5,709 bases of DNA, taken from assembly GCA_934675045.1 (NCBI GenBank), contig CAKUPI010000121.1, positions 1 to 5,709 of the forward strand. The letters are read 5' to 3'. Of this stretch, positions 1 through 5,665 are shown one piece after another. Source of the stretch: an uncultured Eubacteriales bacterium. Its GTDB lineage: Bacteria > Bacillota > Clostridia > Oscillospirales > Butyricicoccaceae. Each line of letters begins with the position of its first letter. Position 1 is the first letter of the stretch. Below the pieces are notes generated by a model. The model did no database searches, had not been told where the DNA came from, and saw only the letters and a list, made by a program, of their open reading frames with translations. The translations under genes were made by a program, and so were the position numbers.

Positions 1-77
1 CATACAATCAATCCCCCCGGATCAGTATGCCCCGGGCGCCGGAGAAAATGCGGAGGCGAAAAAGGCAGGCGCCATGG

Positions 78-131
78 AAAAAACGCGGGCAAACCCGGCC
101 CTTTGGCGCGAAGAGGCAAGCCCTTTGCGCC
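78..131 (-). terminator. Probable intrinsic terminator of the uvrA-like gene
   Basis: About 25 bases beyond the uvrA-like stop, the minus strand can form a hairpin from 131 to 105 (GGCGC/GCGCC, one mismatch, then AAGGG with CCTCTT including one G-T pair, loop CTTGC). A second, short GC-rich hairpin at 101-86 follows (GGGC/GCCC or CGGG/CCCG), then two bases and a run of six T (83-78). The second stem is only four pairs, so the terminator is plausible rather than strong. Confidence 0.5.
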
Positions 132-154
132 GTTGGGACTTCGCGCGCGCAGGG

Positions 155-2704
155 TCACAGGTATCTGCCGGTGACGCTGTTTTTGTTTTCCCGGATTTCC
201 TCCGGCGTGCCGCTTGCAATCACACGCCCGCCCGCTTCGCCGCCGCCGGGGCCCATGTCGATGAGGTAATCCGCGTTGCGGATGACGTCCCGGTCGTGCT
301 CGATGACAATGACGGTTGCGCCGTTGTCCAAAAGCGCCTGAAAGACGCCCAAAAGCACCCGCACATCGAGCGGATGCAGGCCAATGGACGGCTCGTCAAA
401 GACAAAAACGGAATCCTCCTGCGTTTTGCCGATCTCGCCGGCCAGCTTCAGCCGCTGCGCCTCGCCGCCGGACAGGCCGGGCGTTTCCTCGCCCAGCGTC
501 AGGTAGCCGAGCCCGAGCCGACGGAGAACGTCCAGCTTCTGGCTGACGCTTTTCAGCTCCCGGCAAAAGGCAAGGGCGGAGTTTATGTCCATGGCCATCA
601 GCTCCGGCAGCGAGAGGCTTTCGCCGGATTTGCTGTTCAGCCTGATGGCGTCGGCCGCCTTGGCGTAACGGGAGCCGCGGCAGTCCGGGCAGGGGATGTT
701 CACATCCGGCAAAAACTGCACGTCGAGGCTGACCACGCCGGTTCCGTCGCAGCCGGGGCAGCGGAGCGAGCCGGTGTTGTACGAAAAATCCCCGGCCTTG
801 CAGCCGCGGGCCTTGGCGTCGGGCGACTTTGCGTAGAGCTTGCGCAGCTCGTCGTGAACGCCCGCATAGGTCGCCACGGTGGAGCGGACGTTGACGCCGA
901 TGGGGGTGGCGTCGATGAGCTTGACGTGGGCGATTCCGCCGGCATCGACTGCGCGGATATGCGCGGGCAGTGCGCCGCCGCGGATTTTCGCTTCCAGCGC
1001 GGGGACAAGGCTTTCGAGCACCATGGTGGTCTTGCCGGAGCCGGACACGCCGGTGACGACCGTCAGCCGCCCCTTGGGAATGTCGATCTCCAAGGGCTTT
1101 ACCGTGTGTATGGAAGCCGTCGAGAGGTGTATTTTGCCCTTTGCAAACAGCTCGCCCCTCGCTGCGGCGGGGCGCAGCTTGGTTTCGGCGCGGCCGGACA
1201 GGAAGGGGCCGATCTGGGAAGCGGGGTTTGCCTCAATGGCGGGAATATCGCCCTGCGCAATGACATGGCCGCCCTTTGCGCCGGCTTCCGGGCCCATTTC
1301 GATGATCCAGTCGGCCTCCCTTAAAATCTGCGTATCGTGATCGACCAGAATGACGGAGTTGCCGTCGGCCACCAGATCGTGCATGACGCCGGCCAGCCCG
1401 ACAATATTGGACGGGTGCAGACCGATGGACGGCTCGTCCAGCACATAGAGAACACCGGTGGTGCGGTTGCGCACAGCGCGGGCCAGTTGCATCCGCTGGC
1501 GCTCGCCGGTAGAAAGGGTAGAGGCCGAGCGGTCAAGGGTCAGATAGCCGAGCCCTAAGTCCATCAGCCGCTTTGCGGTGCCCTGAAAGGCGTCGCAGAT
1601 GCTCTGCGCCATGGGGCGCATTTCCTCCGGCAGGCTTTCCGGTACAGCGCGCACCCAGCCGACCAGCTCGGCGAGCGTCATGGCGCAGGCGCTGTCCAGC
1701 GAAATGCCCCGCAGCCTCGGCGCGCGGGCGGCGGCGGACAGGCGCGTGCCGCGGCAGTCCGGGCAGATGTCCTCTTTGAGGAACTTTTCCACCCGCTTCA
1801 TGCCCTTTTCGTCCTTGACCTTGGCAAGGGCGTTTTCCACCGTGTAGACGGCGTTGAAATAGGTGAAATCCAGTTCTGCAAAGTCGTTGGAGCCGGATTT
1901 TTTCGGGCGGTAAAGAATGTGCTTTTTCTCCGCCGGGCCGTGGTACACGATCTCTTTTTCCCGATCGGTCAAATCGCGGAAGGGCACATCGGTGCGCACG
2001 CCCATTTCACGGCAGACGTCGGTCATCAGCGACCACATCAGGCTGTTCCACGGCGCGACGGCGCCCTGCTCTATCGTGAGGGAATCGTCCGGCACCAGTG
2101 TGTTCAAATCCACGGTGCGAATGCTGCCCGTGCCGCCGCAGGCTTTACACGCGCCCTGCGAGTTGAAAGCAAGCTCTTCTGCCGAGGGTGCATAGAAATG
2201 CGCGCCGCACTCCGGGCAGACGAGCGCTTTTCCCGCGGCGACCGCCAAGGACGGGGCAAGATAATGCCCGTTGGGGCAGCGGTGCCCGGCAAGGCGTGAG
2301 AACATCAGCCGCAGGCTGCTGAGCAGCTCCGTTCCCGTGCCGAAGGTGCTGCGGATGCCCGGCACGCCGGGGCGCTGGTGCAGCGCCAGCGCAGCAGGAA
2401 CATACAAAGCTTCATCTACACTGGCCCGGGACGCCTGCGTCATGCGGCGGCGGGTGTAGGTGGAGAGCGCTTCGAGATAGCGCCGGGAGCCCTCGGCGTA
2501 CAAAACGCCCAATGCAAGCGAGGACTTGCCGGAGCCGGACACGCCGGCAATGCCGACAATTTTGCCGAGCGGAATCTCTACATCAATATTTTTCAGGTTG
2601 TGGACTTTGGCTCCACGGATCAGCATCTTGTCAATCATAGCGTTTGCGTCTGCCGCGCCTTTCTCTTGATATTCCCGGCGGCTGCTTTCACGCAGCCCTG
2701 CCAT
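155..2704 (-). CDS. UvrA-like excinuclease ABC ATPase lacking the UvrB-binding domain (UvrA2/DrrC-like)
   Basis: This 849-residue protein has the two ATP-binding halves of the UvrA family. Half one: Walker A GVSGSGKSS (54-62), signature LSTGERQR (397-404), Walker B with LDEPS (422-426), H-loop VDHD (454-457). Half two: Walker A GVSGSGKTT (552-560), signature LSGGEAQR (744-751), FDEPS (769-773), IEHD (801-804). Cysteine pairs fit UvrA zinc modules: C163/C166 with C186/C189, and C649/C652 with C672/C675. Canonical UvrA (about 940 residues) carries a UvrB-interaction domain of about 115 residues between the RCP motif (near 142) and the first zinc module; here only about 15 residues are present. 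Known UvrA family members of this shape bind damaged or drug-modified DNA and may give drug tolerance; that role here is inference. The start is uncertain. The coordinates give the longest frame, but the family core begins at Met23 (ATG at 2638), and neither start has a Shine-Dalgarno at normal spacing. The signature LSTGE in half one differs from the usual LSGGE. Confidence 0.93.
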   Translation of the reverse strand: MAGLRESSRREYQEKGAADANAMIDKMLIRGAKVHNLKNIDVEIPLGKIVGIAGVSGSGKSSLALGVLYAEGSRRYLEALSTYTRRRMTQASRASVDEALYVPAALALHQRPGVPGIRSTFGTGTELLSSLRLMFSRLAGHRCPNGHYLAPSLAVAAGKALVCPECGAHFYAPSAEELAFNSQGACKACGGTGSIRTVDLNTLVPDDSLTIEQGAVAPWNSLMWSLMTDVCREMGVRTDVPFRDLTDREKEIVYHGPAEKKHILYRPKKSGSNDFAELDFTYFNAVYTVENALAKVKDEKGMKRVEKFLKEDICPDCRGTRLSAAARAPRLRGISLDSACAMTLAELVGWVRAVPESLPEEMRPMAQSICDAFQGTAKRLMDLGLGYLTLDRSASTLSTGERQRMQLARAVRNRTTGVLYVLDEPSIGLHPSNIVGLAGVMHDLVADGNSVILVDHDTQILREADWIIEMGPEAGAKGGHVIAQGDIPAIEANPASQIGPFLSGRAETKLRPAAARGELFAKGKIHLSTASIHTVKPLEIDIPKGRLTVVTGVSGSGKTTMVLESLVPALEAKIRGGALPAHIRAVDAGGIAHVKLIDATPIGVNVRSTVATYAGVHDELRKLYAKSPDAKARGCKAGDFSYNTGSLRCPGCDGTGVVSLDVQFLPDVNIPCPDCRGSRYAKAADAIRLNSKSGESLSLPELMAMDINSALAFCRELKSVSQKLDVLRRLGLGYLTLGEETPGLSGGEAQRLKLAGEIGKTQEDSVFVFDEPSIGLHPLDVRVLLGVFQALLDNGATVIVIEHDRDVIRNADYLIDMGPGGGEAGGRVIASGTPEEIRENKNSVTGRYL
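203..247. repeat. Source copy of duplicated uvrA 3' segment
   Basis: Bases 203-232 lie inside the uvrA-like gene and encode the conserved C-terminal stretch GGRVIASGTP. The identical 30 bases occur again at 2804-2833, upstream of the same gene. A further 11 identical bases follow (237-247 matching 2834-2844) after a four-base gap. The orientation is the same in both places. Confidence 0.85.
2680..2697 (-). other. Hairpin at the 5' end of the uvrA-like message
   Basis: GGCTGC and GCAGCC form a perfect six-base-pair stem with a six-base loop. It lies just after the ATG at 2704 and before the ATG at 2638. If translation starts at Met23, the hairpin is in the untranslated leader; if it starts at 2704, it lies in codons 3-9. 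There is no T-run after it, so it is not a terminator. Confidence 0.35.
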
Positions 2705-2729
2705 TGCGCCAAAGAAACCGGCTTTTTAC

Positions 2730-2757
2730 AGTATAACAGGAATTGCGGCTTTCGCAA
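2730..2757 (-). promoter_or_regulatory. Promoter candidate for the uvrA-like gene
   Basis: On the minus strand, -35 TTGCGA (2757-2752) is followed by a 16-base spacer and -10 TATACT (2735-2730). TGT directly before the -10 gives an extended -10 element. Transcription would begin near 2723, about 19 bases before the ATG at 2704 and about 85 before the alternative ATG at 2638. Confidence 0.6.
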
Positions 2758-2764
2758 AGGCCCG

Positions 2765-2800
2765 CCGCGGGAATGGCTTCCACACCGCAGGAATGGCTTT
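2765..2800. repeat. Two direct copies of a 16-base motif, period 20
   Basis: Copies at 2765-2780 and 2785-2800 match at 14 of 16 positions and share the core GAATGGCTT. The same core recurs exactly at 2868-2876, and a degenerate form with three extra bases lies at 2739-2752, between the promoter elements of the uvrA-like gene. The repeats flank the probable promoter, so they could be operator-like sites or simple duplication products. Confidence 0.55.
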
Positions 2801-2803
2801 CTT

Positions 2804-2844
2804 CGGCGTGCCGCTTGCAATCACACGCCCGCCTCGCCGCCGCC
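2804..2844 (-). pseudogene. Remnant of a UvrA C-terminus upstream of the uvrA-like gene
   Basis: The minus strand here reads RRGGRVIASGTPKKA, the hallmark end of a UvrA second ATPase half, with no preceding Walker B, H-loop or other UvrA sequence. It matches 203-247 of the intact gene over 41 bases with one four-base gap, which breaks the frame relative to the intact gene. The sequence beyond either end is only weakly similar. It could be a scar of a tandem duplication or unequal crossover, or the last trace of a lost second UvrA-type gene. It is too short for any function to be claimed. Confidence 0.6.
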
Positions 2845-2907
2845 AGGACGCAGGTGAGGCAAACAGCGAATGGCTTTTTCGCAGCCTCAGCGCAAACGAT
2901 GCTATCA

Positions 2908-3359
2908 TTATTTGTCAAACTCTCCGTATGCACTCAAATACGCTTCAAATTCATCAAGCGAGAGCGCCTCTCCTTTTCTTTCATACAGATAATAGCGGCC
3001 TTTGCGATTCGCCGGTATGGCTAAACAGCCATTTACATATTGGAATTCATATACAACTGTATTGCTTTCGTTGACAAACCGAATATAATACGGCCCTCCA
3101 CCACTCCTTCCGGCATTGCTCCACGTTTTTTATAACGATAGGTTCCGTTGACCATTGCAGCGATTCGGTCCAACATTTCCTGATGCTCAGCATTATTCAA
3201 TCTTTGTGCGCCCCGCCCTGTATTGGCAACAATATGATGAGTGTCCTCTCGATTTATCGCAACATCGATGTCCTGCCGATTCCATACCAATATCCACATC
3301 AGCCCAATGGACAAAAGAAAAACGGCAATGGAAGCGGGGAGTATACGTTTCCCCTTCAT
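2908..3359 (-). pseudogene. Small membrane-anchored protein of unknown function, interrupted by a one-base frameshift
   Basis: From ATG 3359 the frame reads MKGKRILPAS, a hydrophobic anchor (about residues 7-26), then a polar domain, and runs into a stop at 3033-3035 after 108 residues. The -1 frame is fully open from the run of six A (plus-strand T, 3126-3131) to TAA 2908-2910 and reads like natural protein, for example FVNESNTVVYEFQYVNG and ending AYGEFDK. One extra A in the run, or a -1 slip, joins both parts into a coherent 150-residue protein with a single N-terminal anchor and an extracytoplasmic domain. The stop is followed in frame by TGA and TAG. The start is fixed by AGAAAGGAGG at 3379-3370, ten bases before the ATG; an upstream ATG at 3401 has no such site. 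The gene is visibly AT-richer than its neighbours. I do not recognise the family; the layout resembles small Firmicutes membrane-anchored proteins of unknown function. It may be a decayed gene, a slippage-expressed gene or a sequencing indel. Confidence 0.7.
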
Positions 3360-3361
3360 TT

Positions 3362-3430
3362 CTATTGAACCTCCTTTCTGGTTTCCAGCAAAAAAGCGCA
3401 TGAACCTGCTCCCATAGAGTCAGCGTTCAT
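3362..3430 (-). CDS. Possible 22-residue leader peptide
   Basis: An ATG at 3430, inside the first arm of the leader terminator, opens a 22-codon frame (MNADSMGAGSCAFLLETRKE, then VQ and TAG at 3364-3362). It runs through the whole hairpin and the ribosome binding site and stops two bases before the ATG of the small membrane protein. A ribosome translating it would cover the terminator. There is only a weak GAGG about 20 bases upstream of its ATG, so it may be chance. Confidence 0.2.
   Translation of the reverse strand: MNADSMGAGSCAFLLETRKEVQ
3370..3379 (-). promoter_or_regulatory. Strong ribosome binding site deciding the 3359 start
   Basis: AGAAAGGAGG on the minus strand is a near-ideal Shine-Dalgarno, with ten bases between AGGAGG and the ATG at 3359. 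It lies inside the reading frame that would start at 3401, which argues that the longer start is not used. Confidence 0.85.
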
Positions 3431-3434
3431 GCGC
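3390..3434 (-). terminator. Intrinsic terminator inside the leader of the small membrane protein gene (attenuator candidate)
   Basis: The arms GCGCATGAAC (3434-3425) and GTTCATGCGC (3405-3396) are a perfect ten-base-pair inverted repeat. The stem continues inward with CTG/CAG and CTC/GAG, with two single-base bulges, to a five-base loop. Six T (3395-3390) follow on the minus strand. It lies downstream of the promoter at 3484-3513 and upstream of the ribosome binding site at 3370-3379, so transcripts must read through it to express the gene. I could not find a convincing antiterminator sequence that would pair with its first arm. Confidence 0.8.
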
Positions 3435-3454
3435 CCGCACTTGCGATTTTCCTC

Positions 3455-3478
3455 TACCGAAGCATCAGGATTCCGGTA
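3455..3478 (-). other. 5'-terminal stem-loop of the leader RNA
   Basis: TACCG pairs with CGGTA and, after a bulged G, AA pairs with TT, leaving a nine-base loop. The predicted transcription start (near 3477) falls at the base of this hairpin. It could stabilise the message or be part of a sensing structure together with the terminator at 3390-3434. It does not match any riboswitch class I can recognise. Confidence 0.35.
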
Positions 3479-3483
3479 AGTTT

Positions 3484-3513
3484 ATTATAGCACCAACACA
3501 CCGGTTTCGGCAA
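3484..3513 (-). promoter_or_regulatory. Promoter of the small membrane protein gene
   Basis: On the minus strand, -35 TTGCCG (3513-3508), an 18-base spacer and a consensus -10 TATAAT (3489-3484). TGC before the -10 makes an extended -10 element. The predicted start near 3477 gives a leader of about 118 bases. Confidence 0.75.
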
Positions 3514-3582
3514 CGGCAATGGACGCGCCGAGGGGGGAAGATAACCCGGTTCCGACAGGCACATTCCGGCTGTGCAGACAGA

Positions 3583-3627
3583 AAAAGTCCCCCCGGCTGC
3601 CGCAGCGCGGCGGTTGGGGGGACTTTT
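3583..3627 (-). terminator. Strong intrinsic terminator after the HTH/zinc-ribbon regulator
   Basis: A perfect 12-base inverted repeat, AAAAGTCCCCCC and GGGGGGACTTTT, encloses an inner GCCGC/GCGGC stem with a three-base loop, separated by a 4x4 internal loop. The T-run on the minus strand is five long (3586-3582). It begins 16 bases after the stop codon of the regulator gene. The plus strand also ends in four T, so weak two-way function is possible. Confidence 0.88.
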
Positions 3628-3643
3628 GCCCGGCTTGGGGACT

Positions 3644-4408
3644 TTATCGCTTTTTGTAAACGACCAGCTCCGGGTTTTTGCCGTCTTCTTCATAGGTGCA
3701 GACCAGCAGGAAGTCCATATTGGCGGCAATGCCGAAGCAGCGCTCGCCGCCGTAGGTACAGGCCAGCCGGGTGCCGAGGTAGGTCGCCTGATCGTCGAGG
3801 AAGGGGACGGCTTTTCCGTTGGGAAGGCGGTATGCAAGGTTGATGTGCCGCCCCACGAGCGCGTGGAGCTTTTCGACCTTCGGCATTCCGTCGATGTGCA
3901 GGTCGTTAAGCTCGGTGATCAGCGTTTGCTTGTACGCCTCGAACTTTTCGGCGCCGCCGAGGTTCTTGTACTGCTTCCAGTAATCGAGCCTGGGCAGCGT
4001 GTCCTTCAGATAAGCGCGCGCCTGCTCGGCGGGGAACTGCTCGCTCGCCATATTCTGTACGCAGACCTCGATCAGCTCGTCCATGTCGTGATACATATAT
4101 TCGCCGTCGGCATAGCACCATTTGCAGTATTCCTCGTTGAAAAGGCCGTCGGTTTCCCGGCTGATGTCATCATCCGCAAGCGGCATGCCGCAGCACTGGC
4201 AGACGAGCTGCCGCGGCGAGCCGAGCAGCGTGTTGATGGAAACGTCAAAGAGCTTCGAGAGCAGCTTCAGGGTTTCGGTATTCGGCGTCGTTTCGCCCGT
4301 CTCCCAGCGGGAGACGGCCTGCCGGGTCACAAACACCTTTTCGGCAAGCTCGTCCTGCGACAGGCCCTTTTTCGTCCGAAGCTCCAAAATCACGGTTTTT
4401 GTATCCAT
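3644..4408 (-). CDS. XRE-family HTH regulator with zinc-ribbon domain
   Basis: A 254-residue protein. Residues 5-60 form a Cro/C1-type helix-turn-helix (LSQDELAEKVFVTRQAVSRW followed by ETGETTPNTETLKLL), which binds DNA as a dimer in known relatives. Residues 70-145 match the putative zinc-ribbon domain of Firmicutes: CQCCGMPL (C70, C72, C73), EEYCKWC (C95, C98), and an end motif LPRLDYWK. The remaining hundred or so residues (GMPKVEKLHAL, LAYRLPNGKAVPFLDD, ERCFGIAANMDFLLVC) form a third, unrecognised domain that could sense a ligand or partner. The start at 4408 is chosen because GAGGTG lies six bases upstream and because the promoter -10 at 4427-4432 lies downstream of the longer possible start at 4492. 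The gene stands alone between its own promoter and terminator. Its targets cannot be read from the window; self-regulation is usual in this family but not shown here. Confidence 0.9.
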   Translation of the reverse strand: MDTKTVILELRTKKGLSQDELAEKVFVTRQAVSRWETGETTPNTETLKLLSKLFDVSINTLLGSPRQLVCQCCGMPLADDDISRETDGLFNEEYCKWCYADGEYMYHDMDELIEVCVQNMASEQFPAEQARAYLKDTLPRLDYWKQYKNLGGAEKFEAYKQTLITELNDLHIDGMPKVEKLHALVGRHINLAYRLPNGKAVPFLDDQATYLGTRLACTYGGERCFGIAANMDFLLVCTYEEDGKNPELVVYKKR

Positions 4409-4426
4409 GTGCATCACCTCAAGACC

Positions 4427-4455
4427 ATCATAACCCAAAGCCGCCGGAAGGGCAA
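4427..4455 (-). promoter_or_regulatory. Promoter of the HTH/zinc-ribbon regulator, very short leader
   Basis: On the minus strand, -35 TTGCCC (4455-4450), a 17-base spacer and -10 TATGAT (4432-4427). The predicted start is near 4420, so the message would begin at or next to the GAGGTG ribosome binding site, with a leader of only about 12-15 bases before the ATG at 4408. Confidence 0.65.
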
Positions 4456-4480
4456 GCAACGCGCGGTTGCGGCCCCGCGG

Positions 4481-4496
4481 GGCGGTTTTCACCGCC
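4481..4496 (-). other. GAAA-tetraloop hairpin downstream of the RsgI-like gene
   Basis: GGCGGT and ACCGCC form six perfect pairs closed by a GAAA tetraloop on the minus strand, about 70 bases after the RsgI-like stop. No T-run follows, so it is not a classic terminator, but it could stabilise the 3' end of that message. The surrounding 4500-4564 holds only GC-rich sequence with no gene I can support. Confidence 0.4.
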
Positions 4497-4564
4497 GGCG
4501 CAGGCTGCCCGCAAGCCGGTGCGCGTCATCTCCCGCCCGCAGGGCCTTTCGCGCCGGATTTCTT

Positions 4565-5665
4565 TCAGTCGTCCGGCTCCGCCTCGTGCTTGAGAATGGC
4601 GCCGGAGGCGGCGTTGATCTCGTAGCTGTACTCCATGCCGCCGGACTTGAACTCAACCTCGTAGACGAGCACGCCGTCCTCGTCGTCCAGCTCCACTTCC
4701 ATGTCGTAGACGCTGCCCGCGCTCACGCCCGCATGGCTCAAGGCGATGGATTTCGCCTTGGCGTAGCCGATGTCCGTGCCGCCCGACGGCGCGGAGGGCG
4801 GGGAGGAGGGCTGGCCGCTTTGCGCCGGAGCGAGCGAGAGAAGGTCCTTCTGTCCGCTGAGCACCTTGCCCGTGTAGGCGTCCACCCGGTACTCAAACTC
4901 GCCCCACGCCGTGTGCAGCTCGACCTCGTAGTGCGCGGGGGACTCGTCCAGCTCGGAATCGACCTCGGCCGTGACGGAGTCGAGCGCCGCCGTTCCGGCG
5001 TACTGCTCCGCGGCGTAGGCGGCGGCGTCTTTGCCGATGGGCATGGCGGGCGCGCCCGCCTCGGCGAGGTCCTTGAGCTCCTCGACCGAGAGCTTTGCCA
5101 GCGCATCAAACTTAAGCGCCGAATTGAGTGCGAGGACGCGGTTTACCAGCGCCGCCTTTCCGGTGGAAATGTTGTTTTCCCGCGCCTGCTGCTCCAGTCC
5201 CGCGTCCTGCGTGAGCGTCTGCGTCAGGACGGACGCCTTGGCCTGACTGGTCTGCAGCACGCCGTCCACGGCGCTTGTCAGCTCGCGCCGGAGCTTTTCC
5301 GCGCGCGACGCGTCTTTGTCCGCCACCGAGATCATGATGGCGGAGGAAATGCTGTCGAGGTACCCACGGCGCACGAGGCTGCCCACAATGGCGTTTACCG
5401 CCACGTCGAGCTTGGCGCCCTTGAGGTCGGCGCCGCCGCCCATGTCGGCGAGAACCTCTTTCGCGTCGTCGTTGAGGGGCGTGCAGGCCAGCACCTTTTC
5501 GCCTCGGTTCACCTTGAGCTCAATGCTCGGGTTGACATCGAGCGACACCACGGACGCGACCGCATGTGCCTGCTGGTAAAAGGCCCCGCCGCCGAGCAGC
5601 ATCACCGCAAAGCAGGCGGCGACGAGCGCCGTCCATCTTCTTTTCGTCGTTTTCCTGTTTGTCAT
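4565..5665 (-). CDS. RsgI-like membrane protein with two PepSY-type repeats, lacking the anti-sigma domain
   Basis: 366 residues. A short basic cytoplasmic tail (1-11) is followed by one membrane segment (12-30). Residues 36-72 (VASVVSLDVNPSIELKVNRG, then EKVLACTPLNDDAKEVL) match the extracytoplasmic middle domain of anti-sigma-I factors of the RsgI family, and a mostly helical region extends to about 200. In RsgI proteins the Asn-Pro bond of this motif (here N45-P46) has been reported as a self-cleavage site used in signalling. Two PepSY-like repeats follow: about 211-271 (HYEVELHTAWGEFEYRVDAY, then TGKVL) and 297-359 (YEVEFKSGGMEYSYEINAAS, then GAIL), joined by a Ser/Pro/Gly linker (about 281-297). 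The N-terminal cytoplasmic domain that binds sigma-I in RsgI is absent. The ATG overlaps the stop of the upstream frame (ATGA), so translation is probably coupled. The role is inferred: an envelope sensor acting with partners encoded upstream. Confidence 0.85.
   Translation of the reverse strand: MTNRKTTKRRWTALVAACFAVMLLGGGAFYQQAHAVASVVSLDVNPSIELKVNRGEKVLACTPLNDDAKEVLADMGGGADLKGAKLDVAVNAIVGSLVRRGYLDSISSAIMISVADKDASRAEKLRRELTSAVDGVLQTSQAKASVLTQTLTQDAGLEQQARENNISTGKAALVNRVLALNSALKFDALAKLSVEELKDLAEAGAPAMPIGKDAAAYAAEQYAGTAALDSVTAEVDSELDESPAHYEVELHTAWGEFEYRVDAYTGKVLSGQKDLLSLAPAQSGQPSSPPSAPSGGTDIGYAKAKSIALSHAGVSAGSVYDMEVELDDEDGVLVYEVEFKSGGMEYSYEINAASGAILKHEAEPDD

Noticed and set aside
22..219. Small minus-strand frame downstream of and overlapping the uvrA-like 3' end
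   Set aside because: It overlaps the probable terminator and the uvrA C-terminus, has no ribosome binding site I can see, and has no recognisable sequence.
74..1324. A 416-codon open frame on the plus strand
   Set aside because: It lies wholly opposite and beyond the end of the uvrA-like gene, which has all family motifs. The plus-strand product is low-complexity, rich in Ala, Gly and Arg, and shows no domain. GC-rich genes commonly produce such antisense frames.
1917..2857. Overlapping plus-strand frames of 90-160 codons opposite the uvrA 5' half
   Set aside because: They are shadows of the uvrA-like gene and give no recognisable protein.
2765..2876. Possible CRISPR array from the repeated GAATGGCTT motif
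   Set aside because: The repeats are only 9-16 bases, irregularly spaced and partly degenerate, with no spacer-sized uniform intervals and no cas gene.
3126..3135. Classic programmed -1 frameshift heptamer at the A run
   Set aside because: The heptamer AAAAAAC is present but in the wrong phase: the zero-frame codons are AAA AAA CGT, not A AAA AAC. A mutation or indel explains the data more simply.
3454..3837. A 127-codon minus-strand frame overlapping the end of the HTH regulator
   Set aside because: It runs through the strong terminator at 3583-3627 and the promoter at 3484-3513, and is a different frame of the regulator gene with Pro/Ser-rich composition.
4738..5109. A 123-codon minus-strand frame within the RsgI-like gene
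   Set aside because: It is almost entirely Arg, Ser and Pro, the typical product of a shifted GC-rich frame, and is fully inside a convincing gene.
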